Positions 35,680-44,343 of a DNA stretch of 64,000 nucleotides are shown one piece after another. Every line of letters starts with the position of its first letter. Within the stretch, counting starts at the first letter, position 1. A program made the position numbers and the translations under genes. The notes under the pieces are model-generated. The model made no database searches, was not told where the DNA came from, and saw only the letters and a list, made by a program, of their open reading frames with translations. Origin of the DNA: CADEED01 sp963842515 (GTDB lineage: Bacteria; Pseudomonadota; Gammaproteobacteria; Steroidobacterales; Steroidobacteraceae). The DNA lies in the NCBI GenBank assembly GCA_963842515.1, contig CAWJGO010000005.1, forward strand, positions 124,001-188,000, in the 5' to 3' direction.

Positions 35680-37145
35680 CGACGGAAATTCTCATCAATG
35701 TGGCGCCGCGTGAAAATCGCGCGGCGCTAGTCGAAAACGGCGTGCTGACGGAGCTGTTCGTCGAGCGGCAGAGCCGGCGCGGCATCGTCAGCAATCTTTA
35801 CAAGGGTCGCGTGCAGCGAGTGCTGCCCGGTATGCAGGCGGCCTTCATCGATGTGGGGCTCGAGCGCACCGCGTTCCTGCACGCCGCGGATATCGCCCAG
35901 CCCAATCCGGACAGCACCCTCATCGCCGCGCCGACCGTGGAGGACATCCGCAGCCTCGTGAAAGAGGGCGATGACATCCTGGTACAGGTGGTCAAGGACC
36001 CGATGGGCACCAAGGGCGCTCGCCTAACCACTTTCGTGGCGCTGCCGTCGCGGCTCATGGTGTACATGCCGCGCGGCGACGGCGTCGGGGTGTCCGCGCG
36101 CATCGACGATGAAGCCGAACGCGCGCGCCTCAAGGCGCTCGTGGCCGAGGCGATGCCGCACGAGACCACGGGCGGCTACATCGTGCGCACCGCGGCGCAG
36201 GGCGCCTCCGTCGAGCAGATCCGCGAAGACATCCAGTACCTTGCCCGGCTGTGGCAGTACGTGAAGGAAAAGGGCTTGCGCGCGGCGGCTGGCGAGCTCG
36301 TGTACGAAGACCTGCCGCTGCCGACGCGCATCTTGCGCGACGAGCTGGCGCGCGGCGTCGATCGCGTGCTCGTCGACAACGCGACGGCGCATGCCAGCAT
36401 GCTGGAGTTCGCGGCAGCCTTCATGCCCGGCAGCACCACGTCCATAGACCTGTATACCGGGCAGCGGCCGATCTTCGATCTGCACGGCGTCGAAGAGGAG
36501 ATCGGCAAGGCGCTCGAGCGCAGCGTCAATCTGAAATCCGGTGGTCACCTGGTCATCGACCAGACCGAATCGATGACCACCATCGACGTCAATACCGGTG
36601 GCTTCGTCGGTCATCGCAATCTCGAAGATACGATTTTCCGCACCAACCTCGAAGCGGCCGTGGCCATCGCGCGGCAGCTTCGCCTGCGCAACCTCGGTGG
36701 CATCATCATCATTGATTTCATCGACATGGCCGACCCCGGCCATCGCACCCAGGTGCTGGACGCGCTGCAGCGCGCACTGGCCGAAGATCATGCTCAGACC
36801 CACATCGCCAGCGTGTCGTCGCTCGGCCTCGTGGAGATGACCCGCAAGAGAACCCGCGACAGCCTGGAACATTTGCTTTGTGCGGCGTGTCCCAGTTGTG
36901 AAGGCCGTGGCTTCGTGCGCACGCCTGAAACCGTCTGTCACGAGATATTCCGTGAAATTGTGCGCCAGAGCAGGCAGTTCCAGAGCCGTGAACTGCTAAT
37001 TTTGGCTCATCAGAACGTGATCGACCGCCTATTGGACGATGAATCGGCAGTGCTTGCCGAGCTCGAGCATCAGGTGGGAAGGCCGATACGGTTACAGGTG
37101 GAAGCGCTGTACGGCTTCGATCAATACGACGTGGTGCTGGCTTGA
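35676..37145 (+). CDS. rng: Ribonuclease G
   Basis: A 489-residue RNase E/G family endonuclease. Starts at GTG (TTEILINVAPRENRAAL). The S1 domain is at about 35-125. The catalytic DVNTGG stretch lies in TTIDVNTGGFVG with IIIDFIDM following, and the zinc-link is CAACPSCEGRGFV. It processes 16S rRNA and some mRNAs. The upstream ATG at 35661 is inside maf and less likely. Confidence 0.95.
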   Translation: MTTEILINVAPRENRAALVENGVLTELFVERQSRRGIVSNLYKGRVQRVLPGMQAAFIDVGLERTAFLHAADIAQPNPDSTLIAAPTVEDIRSLVKEGDDILVQVVKDPMGTKGARLTTFVALPSRLMVYMPRGDGVGVSARIDDEAERARLKALVAEAMPHETTGGYIVRTAAQGASVEQIREDIQYLARLWQYVKEKGLRAAAGELVYEDLPLPTRILRDELARGVDRVLVDNATAHASMLEFAAAFMPGSTTSIDLYTGQRPIFDLHGVEEEIGKALERSVNLKSGGHLVIDQTESMTTIDVNTGGFVGHRNLEDTIFRTNLEAAVAIARQLRLRNLGGIIIIDFIDMADPGHRTQVLDALQRALAEDHAQTHIASVSSLGLVEMTRKRTRDSLEHLLCAACPSCEGRGFVRTPETVCHEIFREIVRQSRQFQSRELLILAHQNVIDRLLDDESAVLAELEHQVGRPIRLQVEALYGFDQYDVVLA

Positions 37146-37151
37146 AATGAG

Positions 37152-40100
37152 ATGACCGACACAACCCTAAACCAAGGGACCATTCAAAAAAAAGGATGGG
37201 CGGGCGAATCATCCGGTTGGATGAAGCGCGCGGTGCTGGTTACGTTTTGTGCACTGCTGATTGGCACCCTCGGTGTCGTCTTCACGCGAGTCGTCGCCGC
37301 GCGTGTACCTGAGCAACGTGCCACCCTCGAGAAACTCATCGCCGATCGCACCGGGCTCGCAGTCCGATTCGACAACGTGCACTTCGCATGGAATCTGGAC
37401 GGCACCAGCGCGGTGTTCGAGCGCGTCGAGCTCACCGATCCCAAGCGCGGAAGAGTGCGCGTGGTTGCGCCCGAACTGCGCGTGGAGTTCGACACCTGGG
37501 ACTATCTTCGCCACCACGAATTTTCATTGGGCCACGTGACGCTGTCGTCGCCCGACATCGAAATCATCGGCGACACGCTCGACATCCCAGCCACTGCCGC
37601 CGCGCCCCGCGCCGCGGCGCGCGCGCCGGCACACACCGCGGCCGATGACGAAGGCGCGCTGGTGCGCCGTTTCACAGCCTGGGCAGACCTCATGCCGAAC
37701 GGCCGCATCGAAGTCGAAGGTGCGCGCGTTCATCTGCTGCGCCGTGGCGATCGCGGCGCCCGCACCACCTTCACGCTGAGCCAGGCGGTATTGAGCCGCG
37801 GTGCCGGAAGCTTCAACGCATTCGGCACCATGCTGCTCTCGCAGGATGTCGGCCAGTCGCTGTTCGTATCGGCGAAACTCGAAGGTCTCGGCGACGACTC
37901 AGGGGTGTCCGGTGATCTGCGTGTCATAGCGCGGCGCGTGTTCCTCGACAAGCTACCCACCTTTGCTGGCGTCACCGCCGCGGCGCGCGGGCGCGGCACA
38001 CTCGATGCCACATTGCGCCTGTCGAACGGGCACATCGAGTCCGGCCGTTGGAAGGCCAGCGCGCGCGATATCGAAATCGGAGAAGACCAGCACGGGCGCT
38101 TTGATCACTTCACCGTCGACGGCAAGCTCGAACGCAACGCAGATGACTTCGTGCTGCGCTTCGCCGACCTGCAGCTGACGCGCGGAGCGCGCCTCGAGCG
38201 CGCACCGAACCTGGTGGCGCGAGTGCGGCTCGAGCGCGGTACGACGCGTATCGTGCGCACCACGGTCTCGGCCGAACGAGTGCCATTCATGGCCGTGGAG
38301 CTCATGGCGGAGCTGCTCTCGCCGAACATCGATCGGCGCATGCTGGCTCTGCGGGGCGGCTGGCGGGCCTCTGCGGGCGAGCTGCGCGCAGTGCGCTTCG
38401 ATTCCGGTGCGGGTGCCCAACATTGGAGCTTGAGCGCGCAACTGACGGGCGCCGAGCTCGCGCGAGCCGCGGATCACACGCGCATCGACCACGTCGCGGC
38501 GAGCTTGCAAGTCAGCGACAGCTCCGTGGCGCTCACTTTCGATCCGGCGAATTCCGCCACCTTGCACCTCGGCGGCGTTGCAGAATCGCGTCCCATTAAT
38601 CTCGACGGCCGGCTCGTGGTATTGAACGCACCAGGCCCTGCAAGTTTTCGTTTCGAAGATTTCCGCGTAAGCAGCGATGCCACGACGGTGGCGGCTCGCG
38701 GTGAATGGAGTGCGCTCGCCAACCCGCTGACGATCACCATCGCAAATCTCGATCGTGCGCAACTGCGTGATGGCTGGAGCGTGCTCGCGCAGGAAATCGA
38801 GGTGCCAGCGCTGCTCGCCGATATCCAGCTGGGCCAGGTGGTCGAAGGCACGCTCAATGTCCTGCCATTGCGCGACGCCAGCGGCCAGCGCGGGGTGAAT
38901 TGGCTGCGCTCGAAGGGGACGCTGAAGCTCGCGGAGCTGGCGGTTGCGGGTGACGAGCTGCCAAGCCTCTCGGCAGGGCGGGGCACGCTCGAATTCGCGC
39001 GCGGCAATACCCGCCTGATGCTCGATGGTGGTGAGATCGATGAGCTGGCGATCACCTCTGCGCGGGTCGACTGGCCGTTGAAGGGCGCGCCGCGGCTGCA
39101 GGCGGCACTTCAAGGTGAGCTGACATCGCCGCTACTGCGGCGCTCGTTGCAGGGGCAGGGCCTGGAGCGGCTCACCGGTATGGTCACTGTCGACGCCGAT
39201 GCGCGCGGTGAACGCGCGTTGCGCGCGCCGGATCTGTGGCGTGTCACGGCGCAGCTCACGAATGCTTCGCTGCCGCTTGCCGACGATTTGCCGCCCGTCG
39301 AGAAGCTCGCCGGAACCGTGCGTTATTCCAGCGGACAGTTGCGCGGTCTCGCCCTTTCAGGCACCTGGCTCGGCGGACCGATTCAATTCGAATCGCGACG
39401 CGTCACCACGCGCGGCAATCTCAACGTCGGCATCAGCGGTGTCGCCGACGCCGCGCCACTGCTGCGATTGTTAGGCCAGCCGGAAACGTCGGGCCGCATC
39501 AACGGGCAGCTTTCGTGGACGGGATCGGCACAGCGTCAGGCGGACGGCTGGCAACTTGCGCTGGCCAGCAACCTGGCTGGCGTCGAAAGCCGGCTGCCCG
39601 AACCGTTCGCCAAGTCGCGCGCGCGCGCTCTGCCGGTCAGCGCGCAGCTGCGCATCGACGCCAAGGGCGTTCGCGAATTCACGGTCGACGGGCGCGACCT
39701 CGCGATTCAGGGCGTCATCGTGAACGGCGTGACCACGGCGGATTTCAAAATGCAGGGTGTGGCCGGCGAGTGGCGGCGCACGGCGGCTGATGATGTCGCG
39801 CAACTGAAGTTCGAACGGCTCGATCTCAAGCGCGCGCCCACGGTGCTTGCCTCCGCGGGCGCCATGTTGCCGGCGGACGGCGAGATCGCCATGACGGTCG
39901 ACGACATGCGCCATGCGGATTTGAGCCTCGGGACATTCCGGGCGACGCTCGCACGGCGCGAAGCCGGCGTGGAGTTTTCGCTGGAATCGGCGGAATCGGC
40001 GCCGCACCAGCTCACGGTGCACGGTCTGTGCGCCAGTGTGGACGCCCGCTGCAGCGCCGACTTCACTGCGGACTCGCAGCAACTCGAGGCGCTGCTGCGC

Positions 40101-40541
40101 GAGGCCCAACTGCCGCCGGAATGGCCCACCCGGTCGCTGCATGCGAAAGGGAAACTCACCTGGCCAGGCGACTCACAGGGGGACCTGACCCGCCTGCTCG
40201 CCGGCCGTTTCGAATTCGAAACCCAGGGCACGGACAGCAGCCATCAGCTCCTTGCCCACGCCACGCTCGCCGATGGCCAGATCGAGCTCACCAATGTGCA
40301 GGGCACCGGGCCCGAAGCGGACCAGATGTTCCGTGGCAGTGGCCGCGTCGGCCTGGTCGCGCGTGAATATGACCTGATGATCGATTACGAGCGCGTCTCG
40401 CTCGCCGCCAGCGCCGTGCCGACTCCGGCGCGCGCCCGGCTGGCCCGCGCCTTGACCGCCTTGCGCGGCTCGGTGGCGCGCCGTGGCTGGACCGAGCCTC
40501 CCGAAGCGCGTCGTGTGCAGTGGCACGGCACCTGGCACTGA
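37152..40541 (+). CDS. yhdP: YhdP family AsmA-like protein
   Basis: A 1129-residue member of the YhdP/TIGR02099 family. One N-terminal membrane anchor (AVLVTFCALLIGTLGVVFTRVV, about 27-48) is followed by a very long beta-rich periplasmic body with AsmA-like C-terminal region. YhdP and its paralogues bridge inner and outer membranes and carry phospholipids. It starts 6 bp after rng, as in E. coli. Lower internal conservation is normal for the family. Confidence 0.92.
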   Translation: MTDTTLNQGTIQKKGWAGESSGWMKRAVLVTFCALLIGTLGVVFTRVVAARVPEQRATLEKLIADRTGLAVRFDNVHFAWNLDGTSAVFERVELTDPKRGRVRVVAPELRVEFDTWDYLRHHEFSLGHVTLSSPDIEIIGDTLDIPATAAAPRAAARAPAHTAADDEGALVRRFTAWADLMPNGRIEVEGARVHLLRRGDRGARTTFTLSQAVLSRGAGSFNAFGTMLLSQDVGQSLFVSAKLEGLGDDSGVSGDLRVIARRVFLDKLPTFAGVTAAARGRGTLDATLRLSNGHIESGRWKASARDIEIGEDQHGRFDHFTVDGKLERNADDFVLRFADLQLTRGARLERAPNLVARVRLERGTTRIVRTTVSAERVPFMAVELMAELLSPNIDRRMLALRGGWRASAGELRAVRFDSGAGAQHWSLSAQLTGAELARAADHTRIDHVAASLQVSDSSVALTFDPANSATLHLGGVAESRPINLDGRLVVLNAPGPASFRFEDFRVSSDATTVAARGEWSALANPLTITIANLDRAQLRDGWSVLAQEIEVPALLADIQLGQVVEGTLNVLPLRDASGQRGVNWLRSKGTLKLAELAVAGDELPSLSAGRGTLEFARGNTRLMLDGGEIDELAITSARVDWPLKGAPRLQAALQGELTSPLLRRSLQGQGLERLTGMVTVDADARGERALRAPDLWRVTAQLTNASLPLADDLPPVEKLAGTVRYSSGQLRGLALSGTWLGGPIQFESRRVTTRGNLNVGISGVADAAPLLRLLGQPETSGRINGQLSWTGSAQRQADGWQLALASNLAGVESRLPEPFAKSRARALPVSAQLRIDAKGVREFTVDGRDLAIQGVIVNGVTTADFKMQGVAGEWRRTAADDVAQLKFERLDLKRAPTVLASAGAMLPADGEIAMTVDDMRHADLSLGTFRATLARREAGVEFSLESAESAPHQLTVHGLCASVDARCSADFTADSQQLEALLREAQLPPEWPTRSLHAKGKLTWPGDSQGDLTRLLAGRFEFETQGTDSSHQLLAHATLADGQIELTNVQGTGPEADQMFRGSGRVGLVAREYDLMIDYERVSLAASAVPTPARARLARALTALRGSVARRGWTEPPEARRVQWHGTWH

Positions 40542-40542
40542 C

Positions 40543-40702
40543 GCGCATGCGGGGAATTTAATGGGGACATTCCTCATTTGCCCGCTAGCGGGCAAAAAGG
40601 CGCGCCTCTTCAGTGGAACTCCAATGTGCATTGTTTGCGGATGAGGCGCGTCCCCTTTTGCTAGCAAATGGGGAATGTCCCCATTAAATTCCCCGCATGC
40701 GC
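40543..40702. repeat. Element B: 160-bp hairpin element whose right arm contains a start codon
   Basis: Left arm 40543-40600 and right arm 40645-40702 are inverted copies over about 58 bp. The outer 31 bases match perfectly (GCGCATGCGGGGAATTTAAT, then GGGGACATTCC). The inner part has one side GCCCGCTAGCGGGC and the other GCTAGC. It belongs to the GGGGACATTCC type of end. The left arm starts 1 base after the yhdP stop, and the right arm includes the ATG of the next gene at 40697. About 44 bp of loop remains. Confidence 0.85.
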
Positions 40703-41512
40703 GTAGCGGCAATCCAGATGACTTCCGGTCACGACATCGACGCCAATCTCGAAGCGGCCGGGCGCTTTCTCGCCGAAGCCGCCCGCCTCAACGCCGTGCT
40801 CGCCGCTCTCCCCGAGAACTTTGCCTTCATGGGCCGCGACAGCGGCGACAAGCGCGTGATCGCCGAGCCGGACGGTGCCGGCCGTATCCAGAACTTCCTT
40901 GCAGACACCGCCAGGCGCCTCAAGATATGGATCGTCGGCGGCACGGTGCCCCTGCGCCAGGACGCCGATGGCCGCGTAGCCGCTGCCTGCCTGGTCTACA
41001 AGTCCGACGGACAGCGGGCGGCGCGCTACGACAAGATTCATCTGTTCGACGTCGACGTGCCCGGCAGCGTCGAGACGCACCGGGAATCGGCGCATACCGT
41101 GGCAGGCCACGAGCCGCGGGTCGTGGAAACCCCGGCGGGCAAGCTCGGGTTGGCGGTGTGTTACGACATGCGCTTTCCGGAGCTGTTCCGAGTGCTGTCG
41201 CGCCAGGGCGCCGACCTGTTCGTGGTGCCATCGGCGTTCACGGTGCCCACGGGCAAGACGCACTGGGAATCGCTGCTGCGGGCGCGCGCCATCGAGAACC
41301 TGAGCGCGCTGATCGCGCCCGCGCAGTGGGGTGTGCATCCGAGCGGACGCGAGACTTTTGGAGACTCGATGATCATCGATCACTGGGGCAAAGTGCTGGC
41401 GCGCATGCCGGGGGGTACCGGCAGCGTAGTGGCGGACATCGACGCCGCCGCGCAACTGGATGCGCGCACTCGTTTTCCGGCGCTCGAGCACCGCGTGATC
41501 TACAACACGTGA
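40697..41512 (+). CDS. Nitrilase-family amidase, probable deaminated-glutathione amidase
   Basis: A 271-residue carbon-nitrogen hydrolase. The triad is Glu in LPENFAFMG, Lys in RYDKIHLFDVDV and Cys in LAVCYDMRFPE. The Lys context is characteristic of Nit1/YbeM-type deaminated-glutathione amidases, which repair a side product of transaminases. It lies where E. coli has tldD right after yhdP. Its ATG is inside the right arm of element B, so folding of that hairpin in the mRNA could mask initiation. Confidence 0.88.
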   Translation: MRVAAIQMTSGHDIDANLEAAGRFLAEAARLNAVLAALPENFAFMGRDSGDKRVIAEPDGAGRIQNFLADTARRLKIWIVGGTVPLRQDADGRVAAACLVYKSDGQRAARYDKIHLFDVDVPGSVETHRESAHTVAGHEPRVVETPAGKLGLAVCYDMRFPELFRVLSRQGADLFVVPSAFTVPTGKTHWESLLRARAIENLSALIAPAQWGVHPSGRETFGDSMIIDHWGKVLARMPGGTGSVVADIDAAAQLDARTRFPALEHRVIYNT

Positions 41513-41826
41513 CCGTGCTCGTCGTTCGCCGCGTCCGCCACGCGCAGGACCGCGAGTACACCTACAACGTGCTGGTCGACGGATTGCACAAGGCGCAGGT
41601 AGGCGACGACTCGACCGTGCAGATAGGCCTCACGCCCGGCGAGCATCGCCTGCAGCTGCGCGTAAAGTGGTGTGGGTCGCGCGAGCTGGCATTCACGATC
41701 CAACCGGGCGAGATCGTGCGCATGGAATGCCGCCCCAAGGCCAAGCCATTGCTGGCGCTGCTGTACATTACGATCTGGCGCAACGATTACATTGCCTTGG
41801 ACACGGTGACCTCTTGGACCCAATGA
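41509..41826 (+). CDS. Small conserved-type protein, PEGA-like beta domain
   Basis: A 105-residue protein with GTG start overlapping the amidase stop (GTGA) and a stop overlapping tldD (ATGA), so it is sandwiched in a coupled operon. The sequence YNVLVDGLHKAQVGDDSTVQ, then LTPGEHRLQLRVKWCGS, looks like a PEGA-type beta-sandwich ('V.vDG...g..p....l.pG.h.v.v'). A hydrophobic patch (PLLALLYITIW) follows near the C-terminus. Role unknown; no signal peptide. Confidence 0.62.
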   Translation: MTVLVVRRVRHAQDREYTYNVLVDGLHKAQVGDDSTVQIGLTPGEHRLQLRVKWCGSRELAFTIQPGEIVRMECRPKAKPLLALLYITIWRNDYIALDTVTSWTQ

Positions 41827-43268
41827 ACTCCGACGAACCTCTTGCCATCGCCCGGGAACTCATCCTGCGTCCCGGCGGGCTCGACGATTCGCGCCTGGAC
41901 AGTGCGCTATCCCAGGTGATGTCGAGCTCGGTCGATTCCGCCGACCTCTATTTCCAGCTGTCGCGCGAGGAGAGCTGGGCGTTGGAAGATGGAATCGTCA
42001 AGGAAGGCAGCGCCAGCATCGAGCAGGGCGTGGGCGTGCGCGCCGTCGCCGGTGAAAAGACCGGCTTCGCCTATTCCGATGAGATCGTGCTGCCGGCGCT
42101 CGAGGAGGCCTCGCGCGCCGCGCGCGCCATCGCCATCCGCGGCGGCGAGCGCGCCATGCACGGCGTGCTGCCGACCAGCGGCCACCGCCTCTATCTACCC
42201 ATCGACCCGGTGAGCAGCTTCACTTCGAGTGAAAAGGTCGCGTGGCTCGAGCGCGTCGATCGCGAGACCCGCAAGATGGATCCGCGCGTCAAGCAGGTCA
42301 TGGCGAGCGTGGTGGCGGTGCACGAAGTGGTGCTGGTCGCCAACAGCGAAGGGCATCTGGCCGCCGACGTACGCCCATTGGTTCGTTTCAACGTTTCAGT
42401 CATCGTCGAGCAGGACGGCCGCCGCGAGCAGGGTTATGCCGGGGCCGGCGGGCGCATCACGCTGCCCGAGCTCGTCGCGGCCGACAAACCTATCGCACTC
42501 GCGCGGGAAGCCGTGCGCCAGGCGCTGGTCAACCTCGATGCCGTGCCGGCGCCCGCGGGCACCATGACAGTGGTGCTGGGTCCGGGCTGGCCCGGCATCC
42601 TGTTGCACGAGGCGATCGGACATGGGCTCGAAGGCGACTTCAATCGCAAGGGCACTTCGGCATTCGCCGGCCGCATCGGCGAACGCGTGGCGTCCGAGCA
42701 TTGCACCATTGTCGATGATGGAACTCTCTCGCGCAGGCGCGGTTCGCTCAACATCGACGACGAAGGCACGCCCACGCAGTGCACCACGCTCATCGAAAAC
42801 GGCGTGCTCAAGGGCTACTTGCAGGACACGATGAACGCGCGCCTGACGGGTACGAATTCCACCGGCAATGGACGGCGGGAGTCTTTCGCGCACGTAACGC
42901 TGCCGCGCATGACCAACACCTACATGCGCGCCGGCAAGACACCGCCGGAAGAAATTCTGGCCTCGGTGCAGAAGGGCATCTACGCCGTGAACTTTGGCGG
43001 CGGACAGGTGGATATCACCTCGGGCAAGTTCGTGTTCTCGGCCAGCGAGGCGTATCTCATCGAAAACGGCAAGGTCGGTGCCCCGATCAAGGGGGCCACG
43101 CTGATCGGCAACGGCCCTGACGTGCTCACGCGAGTGTCGATGGTGGGCAACGATCTCAAGCTCGACGACGGTGTCGGCACCTGCGGCAAGGAAGGGCAGA
43201 GCGTGCCGGTCGGTGTAGGACAACCCACGCTGCGCATCGATGGGCTGACGGTAGGCGGCACGGGTTGA
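41823..43268 (+). CDS. tldD: Metalloprotease TldD
   Basis: A 481-residue TldD subunit of the TldD/TldE heterodimeric zinc protease, which degrades unfolded peptides and matures microcin B17 and similar peptides in E. coli. The metal motif HEAIGHGLEGD is present. The start overlaps the preceding small gene (ATGA). Its partner pmbA/tldE is at 47.9 kb. Confidence 0.95.
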   Translation: MNSDEPLAIARELILRPGGLDDSRLDSALSQVMSSSVDSADLYFQLSREESWALEDGIVKEGSASIEQGVGVRAVAGEKTGFAYSDEIVLPALEEASRAARAIAIRGGERAMHGVLPTSGHRLYLPIDPVSSFTSSEKVAWLERVDRETRKMDPRVKQVMASVVAVHEVVLVANSEGHLAADVRPLVRFNVSVIVEQDGRREQGYAGAGGRITLPELVAADKPIALAREAVRQALVNLDAVPAPAGTMTVVLGPGWPGILLHEAIGHGLEGDFNRKGTSAFAGRIGERVASEHCTIVDDGTLSRRRGSLNIDDEGTPTQCTTLIENGVLKGYLQDTMNARLTGTNSTGNGRRESFAHVTLPRMTNTYMRAGKTPPEEILASVQKGIYAVNFGGGQVDITSGKFVFSASEAYLIENGKVGAPIKGATLIGNGPDVLTRVSMVGNDLKLDDGVGTCGKEGQSVPVGVGQPTLRIDGLTVGGTG

Positions 43269-43287
43269 CGCAACCTCAGGTTGCGTC
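43267..43287. terminator. Hairpin at convergent stop codons
   Basis: GACGCAACC (43267-43275), loop TCA, GGTTGCGTC (43279-43287): a perfect 9-bp stem. The tldD TGA begins in the left arm and the convergent gene's stop codon is the loop. No U tract. Confidence 0.5.
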
Positions 43288-43773
43288 GACCTTGAAGAGT
43301 TCGCTTTTCACTTTCAACAGCTTGACGCCGGAAACGGTCTGCACCAGCGTGATGTGATCATTGCTGATGGTCAGCAGGTTGATATTGGCGCCGGGGATAC
43401 TCAGCGTGCGGTGCTCCGAATAGCTCAATTCGCTGGTCCACGGGTTGCTCAGTGTGTGCTTGGCAGCCACATCACTGTAATTGACGCGAATCGAATGCGG
43501 CACCGACTGCAGTCCCGCGATCGTGGCTCGCGTCAGCGCGCAGAAATCGTCCTTTCCGCCGTTGACCTGCCGCGGTGTGTCGCTCGCATGGTCGGCGATT
43601 TCGACCTTCAGGTCTTCATGAAACATCTCGCAGACTCCGGAGGCATCCCCTTCATTCATCAGCGATTCCATTTTCGCCATGAAGCGCATGCCTCCCGATT
43701 CGCCGAGATTGAAACGGCCGATGCCGTAGACCGCAAGCAGCCCGAGAGTGAGCAGGACGACGACCTTTTTCAT
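43276..43773 (-). CDS. Membrane-anchored or secreted protein, NTF2-like
   Basis: A 165-residue protein starting at MKKVVVLLTLGLLAVYGIG, a signal peptide or single membrane anchor. The body has MESLMNEGDASGVCEMFHEDLKVEI, typical of NTF2/SnoaL-like cone folds, and two Cys. No catalytic assignment. It is convergent with tldD, sharing a hairpin at the stops. An earlier in-frame start at 43827 would put 18 residues before the anchor. Confidence 0.6.
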   Translation of the reverse strand: MKKVVVLLTLGLLAVYGIGRFNLGESGGMRFMAKMESLMNEGDASGVCEMFHEDLKVEIADHASDTPRQVNGGKDDFCALTRATIAGLQSVPHSIRVNYSDVAAKHTLSNPWTSELSYSEHRTLSIPGANINLLTISNDHITLVQTVSGVKLLKVKSELFKVDAT

Positions 43774-44091
43774 GAGCCCACTCCATGAGACTTGATGTTG
43801 GCAGCATGCCCGGTAATAACTGCGCAATCCCGTCGGTATTCACGGTACGCGCATTCGCCGCGCCCCAGCACTATCGGAACGCGCGGTCGACAAGGATGTC
43901 GGCAAAGTGCGTCAGCATTTTGTAGCGAATGGAATCGCTCCGCGCCTACACCACAATCAGACGGTACATAATGAAGTACGCGATTTGCGACATTGGAAAC
44001 AATGTGACTCCCGGCACATCATGACCGCCACATGCTTCCGCACACTGCAGCCGCCGTCCCCAGAACCGATCCTCAACGGAGCCCCTCGAAA
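43774..44091. other. Intergenic region between divergent genes, no feature seen
   Basis: 318 bp between a minus-strand secreted-protein gene and a plus-strand small ORF. It must carry two promoters, but I see no convincing -35/-10 pair, hairpin or repeat. Confidence 0.4.
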
Positions 44092-44262
44092 ATGCGTAAC
44101 GACACAGCTGCCAGCGGCGAGTTTCGAATCAATCTGCCGCCGGACGTGCTTGCAGAAATGCGCCGTCAAACGGGAACGCCGCGCAGCTCGATGCAGGTGG
44201 ATGGCTTCCGCCCCGGCCTCTTCGGCCGCCTGATCGACCTCTTCACGGGACGCCGTCGCTAG
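44092..44262 (+). CDS. Small basic protein, 56 residues
   Basis: Begins MRNDTAASGEFRINLPPDVL and ends RLIDLFTGRRR. It follows a GGAGCCCC stretch and is immediately followed by a strong terminator, which supports a real short gene. The middle reads like a short amphipathic, DNA- or membrane-binding peptide. No family recognised. Confidence 0.5.
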   Translation: MRNDTAASGEFRINLPPDVLAEMRRQTGTPRSSMQVDGFRPGLFGRLIDLFTGRRR

Positions 44263-44290
44263 AATCAGCACCCGTCTTCGGAAAAAACGA

Positions 44291-44325
44291 GGGGCGCGCA
44301 GTTTGCGATCTGCGCGCCCCTTTTT
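44291..44325 (+). terminator. Strong Rho-independent terminator
   Basis: GGGGCGCGCAG (44291-44301) pairs perfectly with CTGCGCGCCCC (44310-44320) across an 8-nt loop and is followed by TTTTT. On the minus strand A-rich sequence (GTTTTTTC) follows too, so it can serve both the 56-aa gene and the convergent ATPase. Confidence 0.88.
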
Positions 44326-44343
44326 CATTTCACGCACTCGCCA

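Noticed and set aside
40675..41826. 383-residue ORF starting in element B
   Set aside because: Its first 278 codons are out of frame with the clearly conserved amidase; only the last 105 codons, from the GTG at 41509, look like a gene.
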